Shown here in pieces: positions 26,402-34,277 of a stretch of 64,000 nt of DNA. Location: assembly GCF_051433195.1 (NCBI RefSeq), contig NZ_JBHMFT010000005.1, positions 186,001 through 250,000 of the forward strand, read 5' to 3'. Position 1 is the first letter of the stretch; each line of letters begins with the position of its first letter. The translations under genes and the position numbers were made by a program. Source of the stretch: Falsiroseomonas sp051433195 (GTDB lineage: Bacteria > Pseudomonadota > Alphaproteobacteria > Acetobacterales > Acetobacteraceae). Below the pieces are notes generated by a model, which had not been told where the DNA came from, did not search any database, and saw only the letters and a program-made list of their open reading frames with translations.

Positions 26402-26908
26402 ATGACAAGCGTCCATGACAAGCTGGCGCGCGTGCGCAAGCCGCGCGTGCACATCACCTACGAGGTCGAGACCGAGGGCGCCGCCATCGTGCGGGAACTG
26501 CCCTTCGTGGTCGGCGTGATGGGCGACTACGCCGGGGATCCGACGGAGCCGCTGAAGCCGCTGGCGGACCGCAAGTTCGTCCAGATCGACCGTGACAACT
26601 TCAACGACGTGATGGCCCGCATCGCGCCCGGCCTGAACCTGAAGGTGGACAACACCCTGGCCGCCGATGGCAGCCAGATGGCGGTGAACCTGAAGTTCAA
26701 GTCGATGGAGGATTTCGAGCCGGCCAAGGTGGCCGAGCAGGTGCCGGCGCTGAAGGCCTTGCTGGAAACGCGCGCCAAGCTGCGCGACCTGATGAGCAAG
26801 GTGGATCGCTCGGAGGAGCTGGAGGGGCTGCTGGAGCAGGTGCTGAACGACAAGTCGAAGCTGGACGCGCTGTCCGCCGAGCTTGGCCTCGACAAGAAGG
26901 AGGGCTGA
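26402..26908 (+). CDS. tssB: T6SS contractile sheath small subunit TssB
   Basis: 168 aa. Pairs with TssC to form the contractile sheath. Family marks are VHITYEVETEGA, ELPFVVGVMGDYAG, KPLADRKFVQIDRDNFNDVM and the C-terminal helix ending ELGLDKK. Three bases separate it from tssC. A 175-bp gap before it has two -35-like TTGAC hexamers (26275, 26299) but no convincing -10, so an internal promoter is only possible. Confidence 0.95.
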   Translation: MTSVHDKLARVRKPRVHITYEVETEGAAIVRELPFVVGVMGDYAGDPTEPLKPLADRKFVQIDRDNFNDVMARIAPGLNLKVDNTLAADGSQMAVNLKFKSMEDFEPAKVAEQVPALKALLETRAKLRDLMSKVDRSEELEGLLEQVLNDKSKLDALSAELGLDKKEG

Positions 26909-26911
26909 CCG

Positions 26912-28402
26912 ATGAGCTCGACCCAGTCACAACCGGGCGGCGCCACGACGACCACCGAGGAAGGCGGTCTCGGCCTGCTCGACCAGGTGATCGGCGCCAC
27001 CAAGCAGACCGAGCGCGACCGCGCCCAGGACCTGATCAAGGCGCTGACCGAGGAGGCGCTGAAGGGCACCGTGACCTTCAGCCGCAACCTGTCGCAGACC
27101 TTCGACCGCGCCATCGCGGCGATCGATGCCAAGGTGTCCGAACAGCTCAACCAGGTGATGCACCATCCGCGCTTCACCAAGCTGGAGGGCTCCTGGCGCG
27201 GGCTGAACTACCTGGTGATGAACAGCGAGACCGGGACCAGCCTGAAGATCCGCATGCTGCAGGCCAGCAAGAAGGACCTGTCCCGGGATCTGCAACGTGC
27301 CGTCGAGTTCGACCAGTCCGGCCTGTTCAAGAAGATCTACGAGAACGAGTTCGGCACGCCGGGCGGCGAGCCCTATGGCGCGCTGGTCGGCGACTATGAA
27401 TGGACCGCGCATCCGGACGATGTCGAGACGCTGCGGCTGATCTCGAACGTCGCGGCCGGCGCCTTCGCACCCTTCATCTCCGGCGTCGGTGCCGGCATGT
27501 TCGGCTTCGAGGATTGGCGCGAGCTGTCCAAGCCGCGCGACCTGGCGAAGATCTTCGAGACGCAGGAATACGCCAAGTGGCGGTCGTTCCGGGAGACCGA
27601 GGATGCACGCTTCGTGGCGCTGGTCATGCCGCGCGTCATCGCCCGCCTGCCCTATGGCGCCGCGACCAAGCCGATCGAGGAGTTCGCCTATGAGGAGGCG
27701 CCTTCCGCTAACGGCACCGCGCAGGCGATGGGCCACCACGACTACTGCTGGATGAACGCGGCCTATGTGAAGGCGGCGCGCCTGACGGATGCCTTCGCGC
27801 AGTACGGCTTCTGCACGGCGATCCGTGGCGCGGAGGGCGGCGGCAAGGTCTCCAACCTGCCGAACCACACCTTCACGAGTGACGACGGCGACAGCGACGC
27901 GAAGTGCCCGACGGAGATCGGCATCACCGACCGGCGCGAGGCTGAACTGTCGGGTCTCGGCTTCCTGCCGCTGTGCCACTACAAGAACACCGACTATGCC
28001 GTGTTCTTCGGCTCGCAGTCGGCCCAGAAGCCGAAGAAGTACGACCGGCCGGAAGCCACGGCGAACGCCGCGATTTCCGCCCGCCTGCCCTACATGATGG
28101 CGACGAGCCGCTTCGCGCACTACCTGAAGGTGATGGCGCGGGACAAGATCGGGTCGTTCATGGAGGCCTCGGATTGCGAGGTCTGGCTGAACCGCTGGAT
28201 CCAGAACTTCGTCAACCCGATGGAAGGCGCGGGCCAGGAGGCGCGGGCCAAGTATCCGCTGCGGGAGGCGCAGATCGAGGTGAAGGAGGTGCCTGGCAAG
28301 CCGGGCGTCTACAACGCCGTCGCGCATCTGCGGCCGTGGCTGCAGATGGAGGAACTCACGACCTCCATGCGGATGGTCGCGCGGATTCCGCAGAAGTCCT
28401 GA
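26912..28402 (+). CDS. tssC: T6SS contractile sheath large subunit TssC (first copy)
   Basis: 496 aa. Main sheath protein, partner of TssB. Conserved blocks include LNQVMHHPRFTKLEGSWRGL, FDQSGLFKKIYENEFGTPGGEPYG, MPRVIARLPYG and, at the C-terminus, SRFAHYLKVMARDKIGSFM, LREAQIEVKEVPGKPGVYN and LRPWLQMEELTTSMRMVARIP. It has normal length and an intact C-terminal handshake region. The next gene is a diverged copy. Confidence 0.95.
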   Translation: MSSTQSQPGGATTTTEEGGLGLLDQVIGATKQTERDRAQDLIKALTEEALKGTVTFSRNLSQTFDRAIAAIDAKVSEQLNQVMHHPRFTKLEGSWRGLNYLVMNSETGTSLKIRMLQASKKDLSRDLQRAVEFDQSGLFKKIYENEFGTPGGEPYGALVGDYEWTAHPDDVETLRLISNVAAGAFAPFISGVGAGMFGFEDWRELSKPRDLAKIFETQEYAKWRSFRETEDARFVALVMPRVIARLPYGAATKPIEEFAYEEAPSANGTAQAMGHHDYCWMNAAYVKAARLTDAFAQYGFCTAIRGAEGGGKVSNLPNHTFTSDDGDSDAKCPTEIGITDRREAELSGLGFLPLCHYKNTDYAVFFGSQSAQKPKKYDRPEATANAAISARLPYMMATSRFAHYLKVMARDKIGSFMEASDCEVWLNRWIQNFVNPMEGAGQEARAKYPLREAQIEVKEVPGKPGVYNAVAHLRPWLQMEELTTSMRMVARIPQKS

Positions 28403-28406
28403 GCCG

Positions 28407-29924
28407 ATGGACCCGGCCACGCCGTTGCGCGACGCGGTGCTGGCCGGGCGCTTTCTCGGACGCGACAAGGCGGCCATCCCGCTCGCGGCGCTGATCGTGG
28501 AGACCGAGCCGGCGGCGCTGCTGCTCGGCTGGTATGGCGAGCGGCGGCTGGCCGAGATCGCGCGCGACAACGACCCGGCGGAGGCGCTGCGTGGTGCGCT
28601 GGACCGGGACATCGCGGCGCTGGATGCGATGCTGTCCGCGCAGCTGGATGCCGTGCTGCATGCGCCGCGACTGCGCCGGCTGGAGGGATCGTGGCGCGGG
28701 CTGGCGTGGCTGGTGGACCGCCTGCCGGCCACCGGCGGCCGCGTGCGCGCAAAGCTGCTTTCGGCGCGCTGGGCGGAATTGTGCCGCGACCTGGAACGCG
28801 CGGTCGAATTCGACCAGAGCCAGGTCTTCAAGAAGATCTACGAGGAGGAGTTCGGCACCGCCGGCGGCGAGCCGTTCGGCATGATCGCGGCGGATTACGA
28901 GGTGCGGCACATGCCGGCGGCGGGGCATGCGACCGACGATGTCGCGGCGCTGACGGCACTGGCCGGCGTGGCGGCGGCGGCCTTCGCGCCGATCGTGCTG
29001 GCGGCTTCCCCGGCGCTGGTGGGGCTCGACAGCTTCGCGGAGGCCGCGCCGGCCTTCGACCTGGCGGATGCGCTCGGCGGGCCGGAACATGCGCGCTGGC
29101 GCAACGCGGCGGCGCTGGAGGATATGCGTTTTCTTTGCGTCGCGCTGCCGCGCGTGCTGGGCCGGGCGCCCTGGCCGGATGATGGCAGCCGCGTGGACCG
29201 GTTCCGCTATCGCGGGCATGCGGCGGGTGCCGAACAGCGCGTCTGGACGACGCCGGTCTATGGGCTGGCGGCGGCGGCGGCGCGGGCCTTCGACCGCAAC
29301 GCCTGGCCCGGCGAGGTGCGCGGCGCGGAGCCGCAGGAGGATGCGACGGGCGGCGTGTTGGACGGGCTGGCGTGGGAGCGGTTTCCCTCCGACCCGCCGG
29401 ACGCGCCGCCGCCGCGCGCGCCGCTCGACCTGGCGCTGACGGATGAGCAGGAACGGCAGATCAGCGATGCGCGCCTCGTGCCGCTCTCGGCGCTGGAGGG
29501 GCTGGCGGAGGCGAGCTTCGGCGCGCTGCCGGCGCTGCATCGGCCGCCGCGCATGAACAGCGCCATCGCGGAGGCGAACCAGCGGTTGTCGACGCAGATC
29601 AACACGCTGCTCTGCGTGGCGCGTTTCGCGCACTGCATCAAGCTGATGGGGCGCGACATGGTGGGCTCCAACCGCGAAGCGCCGGAGGTGGAGTATGAGT
29701 TGCAGAAATGGCTCGACCGCTTCGTCAGCGGGCTGGGTTCGGGCGGGGCCGAGGTGACGGCGAAGTATCCGCTGACGGATGCGAAGGTGGAGGTGCGGGA
29801 GCGGCGCGGGAAGCCCGGCGTCTATGGCTGCACCGTGCACCTGAAGCCGCACCACCAGCTGGACGAGGTGGGTGCCGCGTTCCGGCTGGTGACCGAGTTT
29901 ACGCCGCGCCGCGAGGCCGCCTGA
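28407..29924 (+). CDS. tssC: second TssC-family sheath protein
   Basis: 505 aa. Aligns with the upstream TssC along its length (LEGSWRGLAWLVDRLPATGG, VEFDQSQVFKKIYEEEFGTAGGEPFG, VARFAHCIKLMGRDMVGS, GKPGVYGCTVHLKPHHQLDEV) but is clearly diverged and more alanine-rich. The start is four bases after the tssC stop. A tandem second TssC is known in Agrobacterium (TssC40/TssC41), so this is a family trait and not a fresh duplication. Whether it enters the sheath or caps one end of it is unknown. Confidence 0.9.
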   Translation: MDPATPLRDAVLAGRFLGRDKAAIPLAALIVETEPAALLLGWYGERRLAEIARDNDPAEALRGALDRDIAALDAMLSAQLDAVLHAPRLRRLEGSWRGLAWLVDRLPATGGRVRAKLLSARWAELCRDLERAVEFDQSQVFKKIYEEEFGTAGGEPFGMIAADYEVRHMPAAGHATDDVAALTALAGVAAAAFAPIVLAASPALVGLDSFAEAAPAFDLADALGGPEHARWRNAAALEDMRFLCVALPRVLGRAPWPDDGSRVDRFRYRGHAAGAEQRVWTTPVYGLAAAAARAFDRNAWPGEVRGAEPQEDATGGVLDGLAWERFPSDPPDAPPPRAPLDLALTDEQERQISDARLVPLSALEGLAEASFGALPALHRPPRMNSAIAEANQRLSTQINTLLCVARFAHCIKLMGRDMVGSNREAPEVEYELQKWLDRFVSGLGSGGAEVTAKYPLTDAKVEVRERRGKPGVYGCTVHLKPHHQLDEVGAAFRLVTEFTPRREAA

Positions 29925-30012
29925 CGCGCAGCCGGGTGAAATAATCTGCGTGGTGCTGCGGGCTAGAATCGCATCGCCGTGGCCTGAAACGACAACGAGG
30001 AACCGCCTGATC

Positions 30013-30801
30013 ATGACCACCGCAGGGGATGCCTTCCATGCCGGCGACCTCGCCGGGGCGCTCGCCGCCGCCACCGCCGCGGTGAAGGCCGCGCCGACGG
30101 ATGCCGATGCGCGCTGGCTGCTGGCCGAATTGATGCTGTTCGCCGGCGAGGCCGAGCGCGGCGACCGGATGCTGGATGCGGCGGCGCTGCACGAGCCCAA
30201 TCCGGCCGTGCTGGAATTCCGCAAGCTGCTGCGGGCGGAGGTCGTGCGTGGCCAGGTGCTGGGCGAGGGCCGCGCGCCGAAATATCAGGGCGACGACGCG
30301 ACTCCGGCGCAGCAGGCGGCGCTGCGCGCCCGGGTGCTGCTGCGGGCCGGGGAGGCCGAGGCGGCCGAGGCCGCGGCGGCGGAGGTGGAGCAGTTGCGGC
30401 CCCGTGCGCCAGGCCGGGCGGATGACGTGGCCTTCGACGATTTGCGCGATGCGGACGACCTGTTCGCCGCGGAGTTCGAGGTGCTGACCACGGCGGGCGA
30501 CCACATGCTGGTGCCGGTGGAGCGTGTGCGCTCGTTGAGCTTCGACCCGCCGCGCCGGCCGCGCGACCTGTTCTGGCGGCGCTGCGCGATCGAGCTGAAG
30601 GACAGCACGGAGGGCGTGGTGTTCATGCCGGCGCTGTATTTCGGCGCGGCGAAGGAGACCGAGGGCGCGCTGAAGCTGGGGCGCGCGACGGAATGGACGC
30701 ATCCCGAGCACGGCCCGGTGCGCGGCCGCGGGCAGCGGCTGCTGCTGGCGGGGGATGAGGCGCTGGCGATCTCGGCGGTCACCAACCTGGTGTTCGATTG
30801 A
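30013..30801 (+). CDS. tagJ: T6SS accessory protein TagJ (ImpE)
   Basis: 262 aa. TagJ/ImpE proteins bind the sheath subunit TssB and adjust ClpV-driven disassembly in other systems. The sequence starts AGDAFHAGDLAGALAAATAAV (TPR-like), continues ADARWLLAELMLFAGEAERGD, and ends with the ImpE core DHMLVPVERVRSLSFDPPRRPRDLFWRRC and FMPALYFGA. ATG 30013 gives the family start; the 21 upstream in-frame codons do not. Family A repeat copy 3 follows it. Confidence 0.9.
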   Translation: MTTAGDAFHAGDLAGALAAATAAVKAAPTDADARWLLAELMLFAGEAERGDRMLDAAALHEPNPAVLEFRKLLRAEVVRGQVLGEGRAPKYQGDDATPAQQAALRARVLLRAGEAEAAEAAAAEVEQLRPRAPGRADDVAFDDLRDADDLFAAEFEVLTTAGDHMLVPVERVRSLSFDPPRRPRDLFWRRCAIELKDSTEGVVFMPALYFGAAKETEGALKLGRATEWTHPEHGPVRGRGQRLLLAGDEALAISAVTNLVFD

Positions 30802-30812
30802 CGGTGGCCCCC

Positions 30813-30853
30813 GCCCCCTCACCCAACCCTCTCCCTCCCATGGGGGAGAGGGC
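30813..30853. repeat. dispersed palindromic repeat, family A copy 3, inside the T6SS operon
   Basis: The CCCCCTCACCCAACCCTCTCCC lead pairs with GGGGGAGAGGG across a short loop. Unlike copies 1 and 2 it lies within an operon, between tagJ and tssE, ten bases before the tssE start. It could attenuate transcription into the tssE-G half or occlude the tssE ribosome site. Confidence 0.75.
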
Positions 30854-30862
30854 CATGCCGCG

Positions 30863-31354
30863 ATGAGCGGCCATCGCTCGCCCGTGCAGCGGGCCAGGCT
30901 GCCGCTGCTCGACCGGCTGCTGGATTCGGACCCCGGCACGGCGGAGCCGCCGCCGCCGAGCGCGGCCGTGGCGCTGGAGATGCTGCATCGTGCGGTGCGT
31001 CGCGACCTGGAGGCTGTGCTGAATGCGCGGCGGCGGCGGCGGCCACTGCCGAGGGAGCTGGAGGAGCTGGTGGTCTCGCCGCTGAACTACGGCATCCCCG
31101 ATGCGACCTCCGGCGCCTATGCGGTTCCGGCGCGGCGGCAGGCGCTGGCGCGGGAGGTGGAGGCGACGATCCGCCGCTTCGAGCCGCGGCTGATGTCGGT
31201 GCGGGTGGAGCTGGTGGGCAACGAGGACGACCTCGGCCGCGCGCTGCGGCTGAAGGTGGATGCGGTGCTGCGGGCCGATCCGGTGCCGGAGCCGGTGAGC
31301 TTCGAGACGCTGCTGGAACCGGTCTCCCGCGACGTGACCGTGCGCGAGGGCTGA
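30863..31354 (+). CDS. tssE: T6SS baseplate protein TssE (gp25-like)
   Basis: 163 aa. Baseplate subunit homologous to T4 gp25. The order is RARLPLLDRLLDSD, then RRDLEAVLNARRRRRPLP, NYGIPDATSGAY, and VEATIRRFEPRLMSVRVELV, which includes the conserved EPRL core. Start ATG 30863; upstream in-frame codons translate the repeat and tagJ tail and are excluded. The stop directly abuts the tssF GTG. Confidence 0.93.
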   Translation: MSGHRSPVQRARLPLLDRLLDSDPGTAEPPPPSAAVALEMLHRAVRRDLEAVLNARRRRRPLPRELEELVVSPLNYGIPDATSGAYAVPARRQALAREVEATIRRFEPRLMSVRVELVGNEDDLGRALRLKVDAVLRADPVPEPVSFETLLEPVSRDVTVREG

Positions 31355-33184
31355 GTGTCAGACGATCTGCTCCCTTTCTACAACCGCGAATTGGCCGCCA
31401 TCCGGCGGCTGGCGGGCGAATTCGCCGCGGCCAATCCGAAGGTGGCCGGCCGGCTGCGGATGACGCCGGATGCGGTGGACGATCCGCATGTGGAGCGGCT
31501 GCTGGAAGGCGTGGCGTTCCTGGCGGCGCGGGTGCAGCACCGGCTGGACGATGAGCTGCCGGAGCTGACGGACGCGCTGCTGGAGCTGCTGTGCCCGCAT
31601 CTGCTGGCGCCGGTGCCGTCCTTGACCACGGTGCGGCTGATGCCGAAGCCGGAAGCCGCCGGTCCCGCGCTGGTGCCGCGCGGCACGCGGCTGGAGACGG
31701 AGCCGGTGCGCGGCGAGCGTCTGATCTACCGCACCTGCCACGACACCACGCTGTGGCCTCTGGCGGTGGATGCCGCGCGGCTGTCCGGCCTGCCGCTGCC
31801 GGCGCCCCCGAACCCGCAGGCGCAGGGCGCGGTCGCGGTGCTGCGGTTGAGCCTGGCGACGACGCTGCCCGAGCTGAACTTTTCCGAACTCGGCCTGGAC
31901 AGGTTGCGCCTGCATCTGCGCGGCGCCGGGCCGGCGCCGGTGCAGTTGCTGGAACTGCTGTGCACCTCGACAATCTCGGTGGCGCTGGCGGATGGGCCTT
32001 CGGACCCGCGGCCGGTGTTCCTGCCGAAGGAGGCGCTTCGCCAGGGCGGCTTCGCGCCGGAGGAAGCGGCGCTGCCCTGGCCGCCCCGCGCCTTCACCGG
32101 CCACCGGCTGCTGACCGAGTACTTCGCCTTCCCCGAGAAGTTCCTCTACCTCGACCTCGATGGTTTGGAACGCCGCAGCCTGGTGCAGCGCAGCCCACGG
32201 ATGGAAATCTTCATCTACCTGTCGCGCGCGGTGCCGGAGCTGGAACGCGCGGTCTCCGCCGAGAATTTCGCGCTGGGCTGCACGCCCGCCATCAACCTGT
32301 TCAAGCAGATCTGCGAGCCGATCGCGCTCGATGGCACGCAGTCGGATTGGCTGGTGGTGCCGGATGCCCGCCGACCGGCGGCGCTCGAAGTGTACGCGGT
32401 GGAAGCCGCGCGGTTGAGCCGGGCGGAGGATGCGCGGCCGAGGCGCGTGCCGCCCTTCCATCGGCTGCGCGCCGAAACGGCGGCGGAGGAGGAAGCGCCC
32501 GGCGTCAGCTGGATCGCGGCGCGGCGGCCGGCGCCTGGCGTGCTCGGCGGCAGCGAGACGCGGCTGATGCTGCGCGACCCGCATTTCGACCCGGCGATGC
32601 CGGGCGATGGCGTGCTCGGCGTGGATGCGCTGTGCTGCAACCGGGATCTGCCTTCGCTGCTGCCCTTCGGCGGCGGGCAGCCGCGGCTGCGCATCGGCGA
32701 TCCGGCGACGCCGGCGGCGAGCGCCGAATGCCTCTCGCCACCGACCCCGACGCTGCGGCCGCAACTGCGCGAACGCAGCGGCTGGCGGCTGGTGTCGCAT
32801 CTGGCGCTGAACCATCTGGGCGTGACGGGCGGGCCGCAGGCGGCGCTGGCGCTGAAGGAAATGCTACGGCTGCATGACCTGCGGGACACGCCGGAGACGC
32901 GGCTGGCGCTGGAGGGGCTGGTGTCCGTCACCGCCACGCCGGGCGTCGCGCGCCTGCCGGGCGTGCGGCCGGGCAGTTTCGCGCGCGGGCTGGACATCGC
33001 GCTCACCTTCGAGCCGCAGGCCTGGACGGCGGGCGGGCTGTTCCTGCTGTGCGGCGTGCTGGAGCGGTTCCTGGCGTTGCAGGTTTCCGTCAACGGCTTC
33101 GTCCGCAGCCAGGCCGTGCTGCGCGGGCGCAGCGGCAGCGTCGCCTCCTGGCCGGCGCGCAGCGGCACGCGGGTGCTGCTGTGA
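31355..33184 (+). CDS. tssF: T6SS baseplate protein TssF
   Basis: 609 aa. Baseplate component working with TssG and TssK. It opens DDLLPFYNRELAAIRRLAGEFAAANPKVAGRL, the family signature, and includes VERLLEGVAFLAARVQHRLDDELPELTDALLELL and LTEYFAFPEKFLYLDL. GTG start at 31355 immediately follows the tssE stop. Length and ending are normal. Confidence 0.95.
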   Translation: MSDDLLPFYNRELAAIRRLAGEFAAANPKVAGRLRMTPDAVDDPHVERLLEGVAFLAARVQHRLDDELPELTDALLELLCPHLLAPVPSLTTVRLMPKPEAAGPALVPRGTRLETEPVRGERLIYRTCHDTTLWPLAVDAARLSGLPLPAPPNPQAQGAVAVLRLSLATTLPELNFSELGLDRLRLHLRGAGPAPVQLLELLCTSTISVALADGPSDPRPVFLPKEALRQGGFAPEEAALPWPPRAFTGHRLLTEYFAFPEKFLYLDLDGLERRSLVQRSPRMEIFIYLSRAVPELERAVSAENFALGCTPAINLFKQICEPIALDGTQSDWLVVPDARRPAALEVYAVEAARLSRAEDARPRRVPPFHRLRAETAAEEEAPGVSWIAARRPAPGVLGGSETRLMLRDPHFDPAMPGDGVLGVDALCCNRDLPSLLPFGGGQPRLRIGDPATPAASAECLSPPTPTLRPQLRERSGWRLVSHLALNHLGVTGGPQAALALKEMLRLHDLRDTPETRLALEGLVSVTATPGVARLPGVRPGSFARGLDIALTFEPQAWTAGGLFLLCGVLERFLALQVSVNGFVRSQAVLRGRSGSVASWPARSGTRVLL

Positions 33185-33314
33185 CGATGTCCCTGCCCTC
33201 AGACGCCGGGCGGCCGCATCCGCGGCCTTGGCTCGCCGCATTGGCGGCGGCGCGCCTTCGCGCGCTCGGCCGGCGGAAGTCGCCGGCCGCAGGTTCGGCA
33301 GAAAGGGTGCCGAC
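33185..33314. repeat. block of four consecutive stem-loops between tssF and tssG
   Basis: Four perfect hairpins follow each other. GGCCGC/GCGGCC: 33212-33217 with 33222-33227. CGCCGC/GCGGCG: 33234-33239 with 33244-33249. GCGCGC/GCGCGC: 33250-33255 with 33260-33265. GGCCGGCG/CGCCGGCC: 33268-33275 with 33281-33288. Loops are 4, 4, 4 and 5 nt. A 43-codon reading frame (ATG 33187 to TGA 33318) spans it and would overlap the tssG start by ATGA, but its composition follows the palindromes. Elsewhere tssF and tssG usually abut. Confidence 0.7.
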
Positions 33315-34277
33315 ATGATCGCACGCTCGCCACGCGAAAGACTGGCTGCGGAGCCGGCACGGTTCAGCCTCGACCAGGCGGCGGCGGTGCTGGCACCGGG
33401 GCGCGACCCGGTGGAACTGGCGTATCGCACGCAGGCCCGGCTCGGGGCGCCGGGGGGCGAGGTTGCCAAGGCCGAGGGCGAGGAGATCACCGTCACCACC
33501 TTCGGGCTGGTCGGGCCGGGCGGCGTGCTGCCGCGGCACTACACGGCGATGGTGGGGGCGGAGGCGCGCAAGCGGTCCACCGCGCTGCACCAGTTCCTCG
33601 ACATGCTGGCGCGGCGCTTCACCGGGCTGTTCGTGAAGGCCGGCGCGAAGTACCGGCCGGCGCGCGATCCGGCGGCCGTTGAACGCGTGCTGGCGGCGGC
33701 CAGCGGGCTCGGCACGCCGCATCTGGTGGCCCGGCTGGCGACGCCGTTGCCGGCGCTGCTGTACCACGCCGGCGCCCTCGCCGCCCGGTCCCGCAGTGCG
33801 GAACGGCTGCGCGGGATGCTGACGGAGGAAACCGGCACGCCGGTCGAGATCGTGGAATTCGCCGGCGGCTGGATCCGGCTGCCACCGTCGGAGCAGTCGC
33901 GGATGGCGTCGCGCGGGCGTCCGGGGCTGAATTGCGGGCTCGGGGTGGATGCGGCGCTGGGGGCGCAGGCGTGGGATCCCTCGGCGCGCTTCCTGCTGCG
34001 GCTCGGGCCGCTGAAACTTTCCGAGTTCGAGGCGCTGCTGCCGGGGGCGCCGCTGCATGGGCGTCTGGTGGAACTGACGCGGCTGCAGGTCGGGCTGGAG
34101 CAGGATTTCGCGCTGAACCCGGTGCTGGCGGCGGCCGAGGTGCCGCCGTTGAAGCTCGGTGGCGGCGCAAGGCTCGGATGGACGGGGTGGCTGACCACGC
34201 CGGTGCCGCGCAAGGTGGATGCGGCGCAGGCGATGCTGCGGGCGAACATGCCGCAGAACGGAGACAGGCCAGGATGA
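33315..34277 (+). CDS. tssG: T6SS baseplate protein TssG
   Basis: 320 aa. Baseplate wedge partner of TssF. Family landmarks are SLDQAAAVLAP near the start, VTTFGLVGPGGVLPRHYTAMV, FLDMLARRFTGLFVKA, and the C-terminal FLLRLGPLKLSEFEALLPGAPL and RLGWTGWLTTP. The start ATG 33315 follows the hairpin block; further upstream in-frame sequence belongs to it and to tssF. The stop overlaps the next start (ATGA), so translation is coupled to the methyltransferase. Confidence 0.93.
   Translation: MIARSPRERLAAEPARFSLDQAAAVLAPGRDPVELAYRTQARLGAPGGEVAKAEGEEITVTTFGLVGPGGVLPRHYTAMVGAEARKRSTALHQFLDMLARRFTGLFVKAGAKYRPARDPAAVERVLAAASGLGTPHLVARLATPLPALLYHAGALAARSRSAERLRGMLTEETGTPVEIVEFAGGWIRLPPSEQSRMASRGRPGLNCGLGVDAALGAQAWDPSARFLLRLGPLKLSEFEALLPGAPLHGRLVELTRLQVGLEQDFALNPVLAAAEVPPLKLGGGARLGWTGWLTTPVPRKVDAAQAMLRANMPQNGDRPG

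Noticed and set aside
33187..33318. 43-codon reading frame between tssF and tssG
   Set aside because: It has good ATGA coupling to tssG but its sequence is dictated by four hairpins and shows no protein-like conservation cue.
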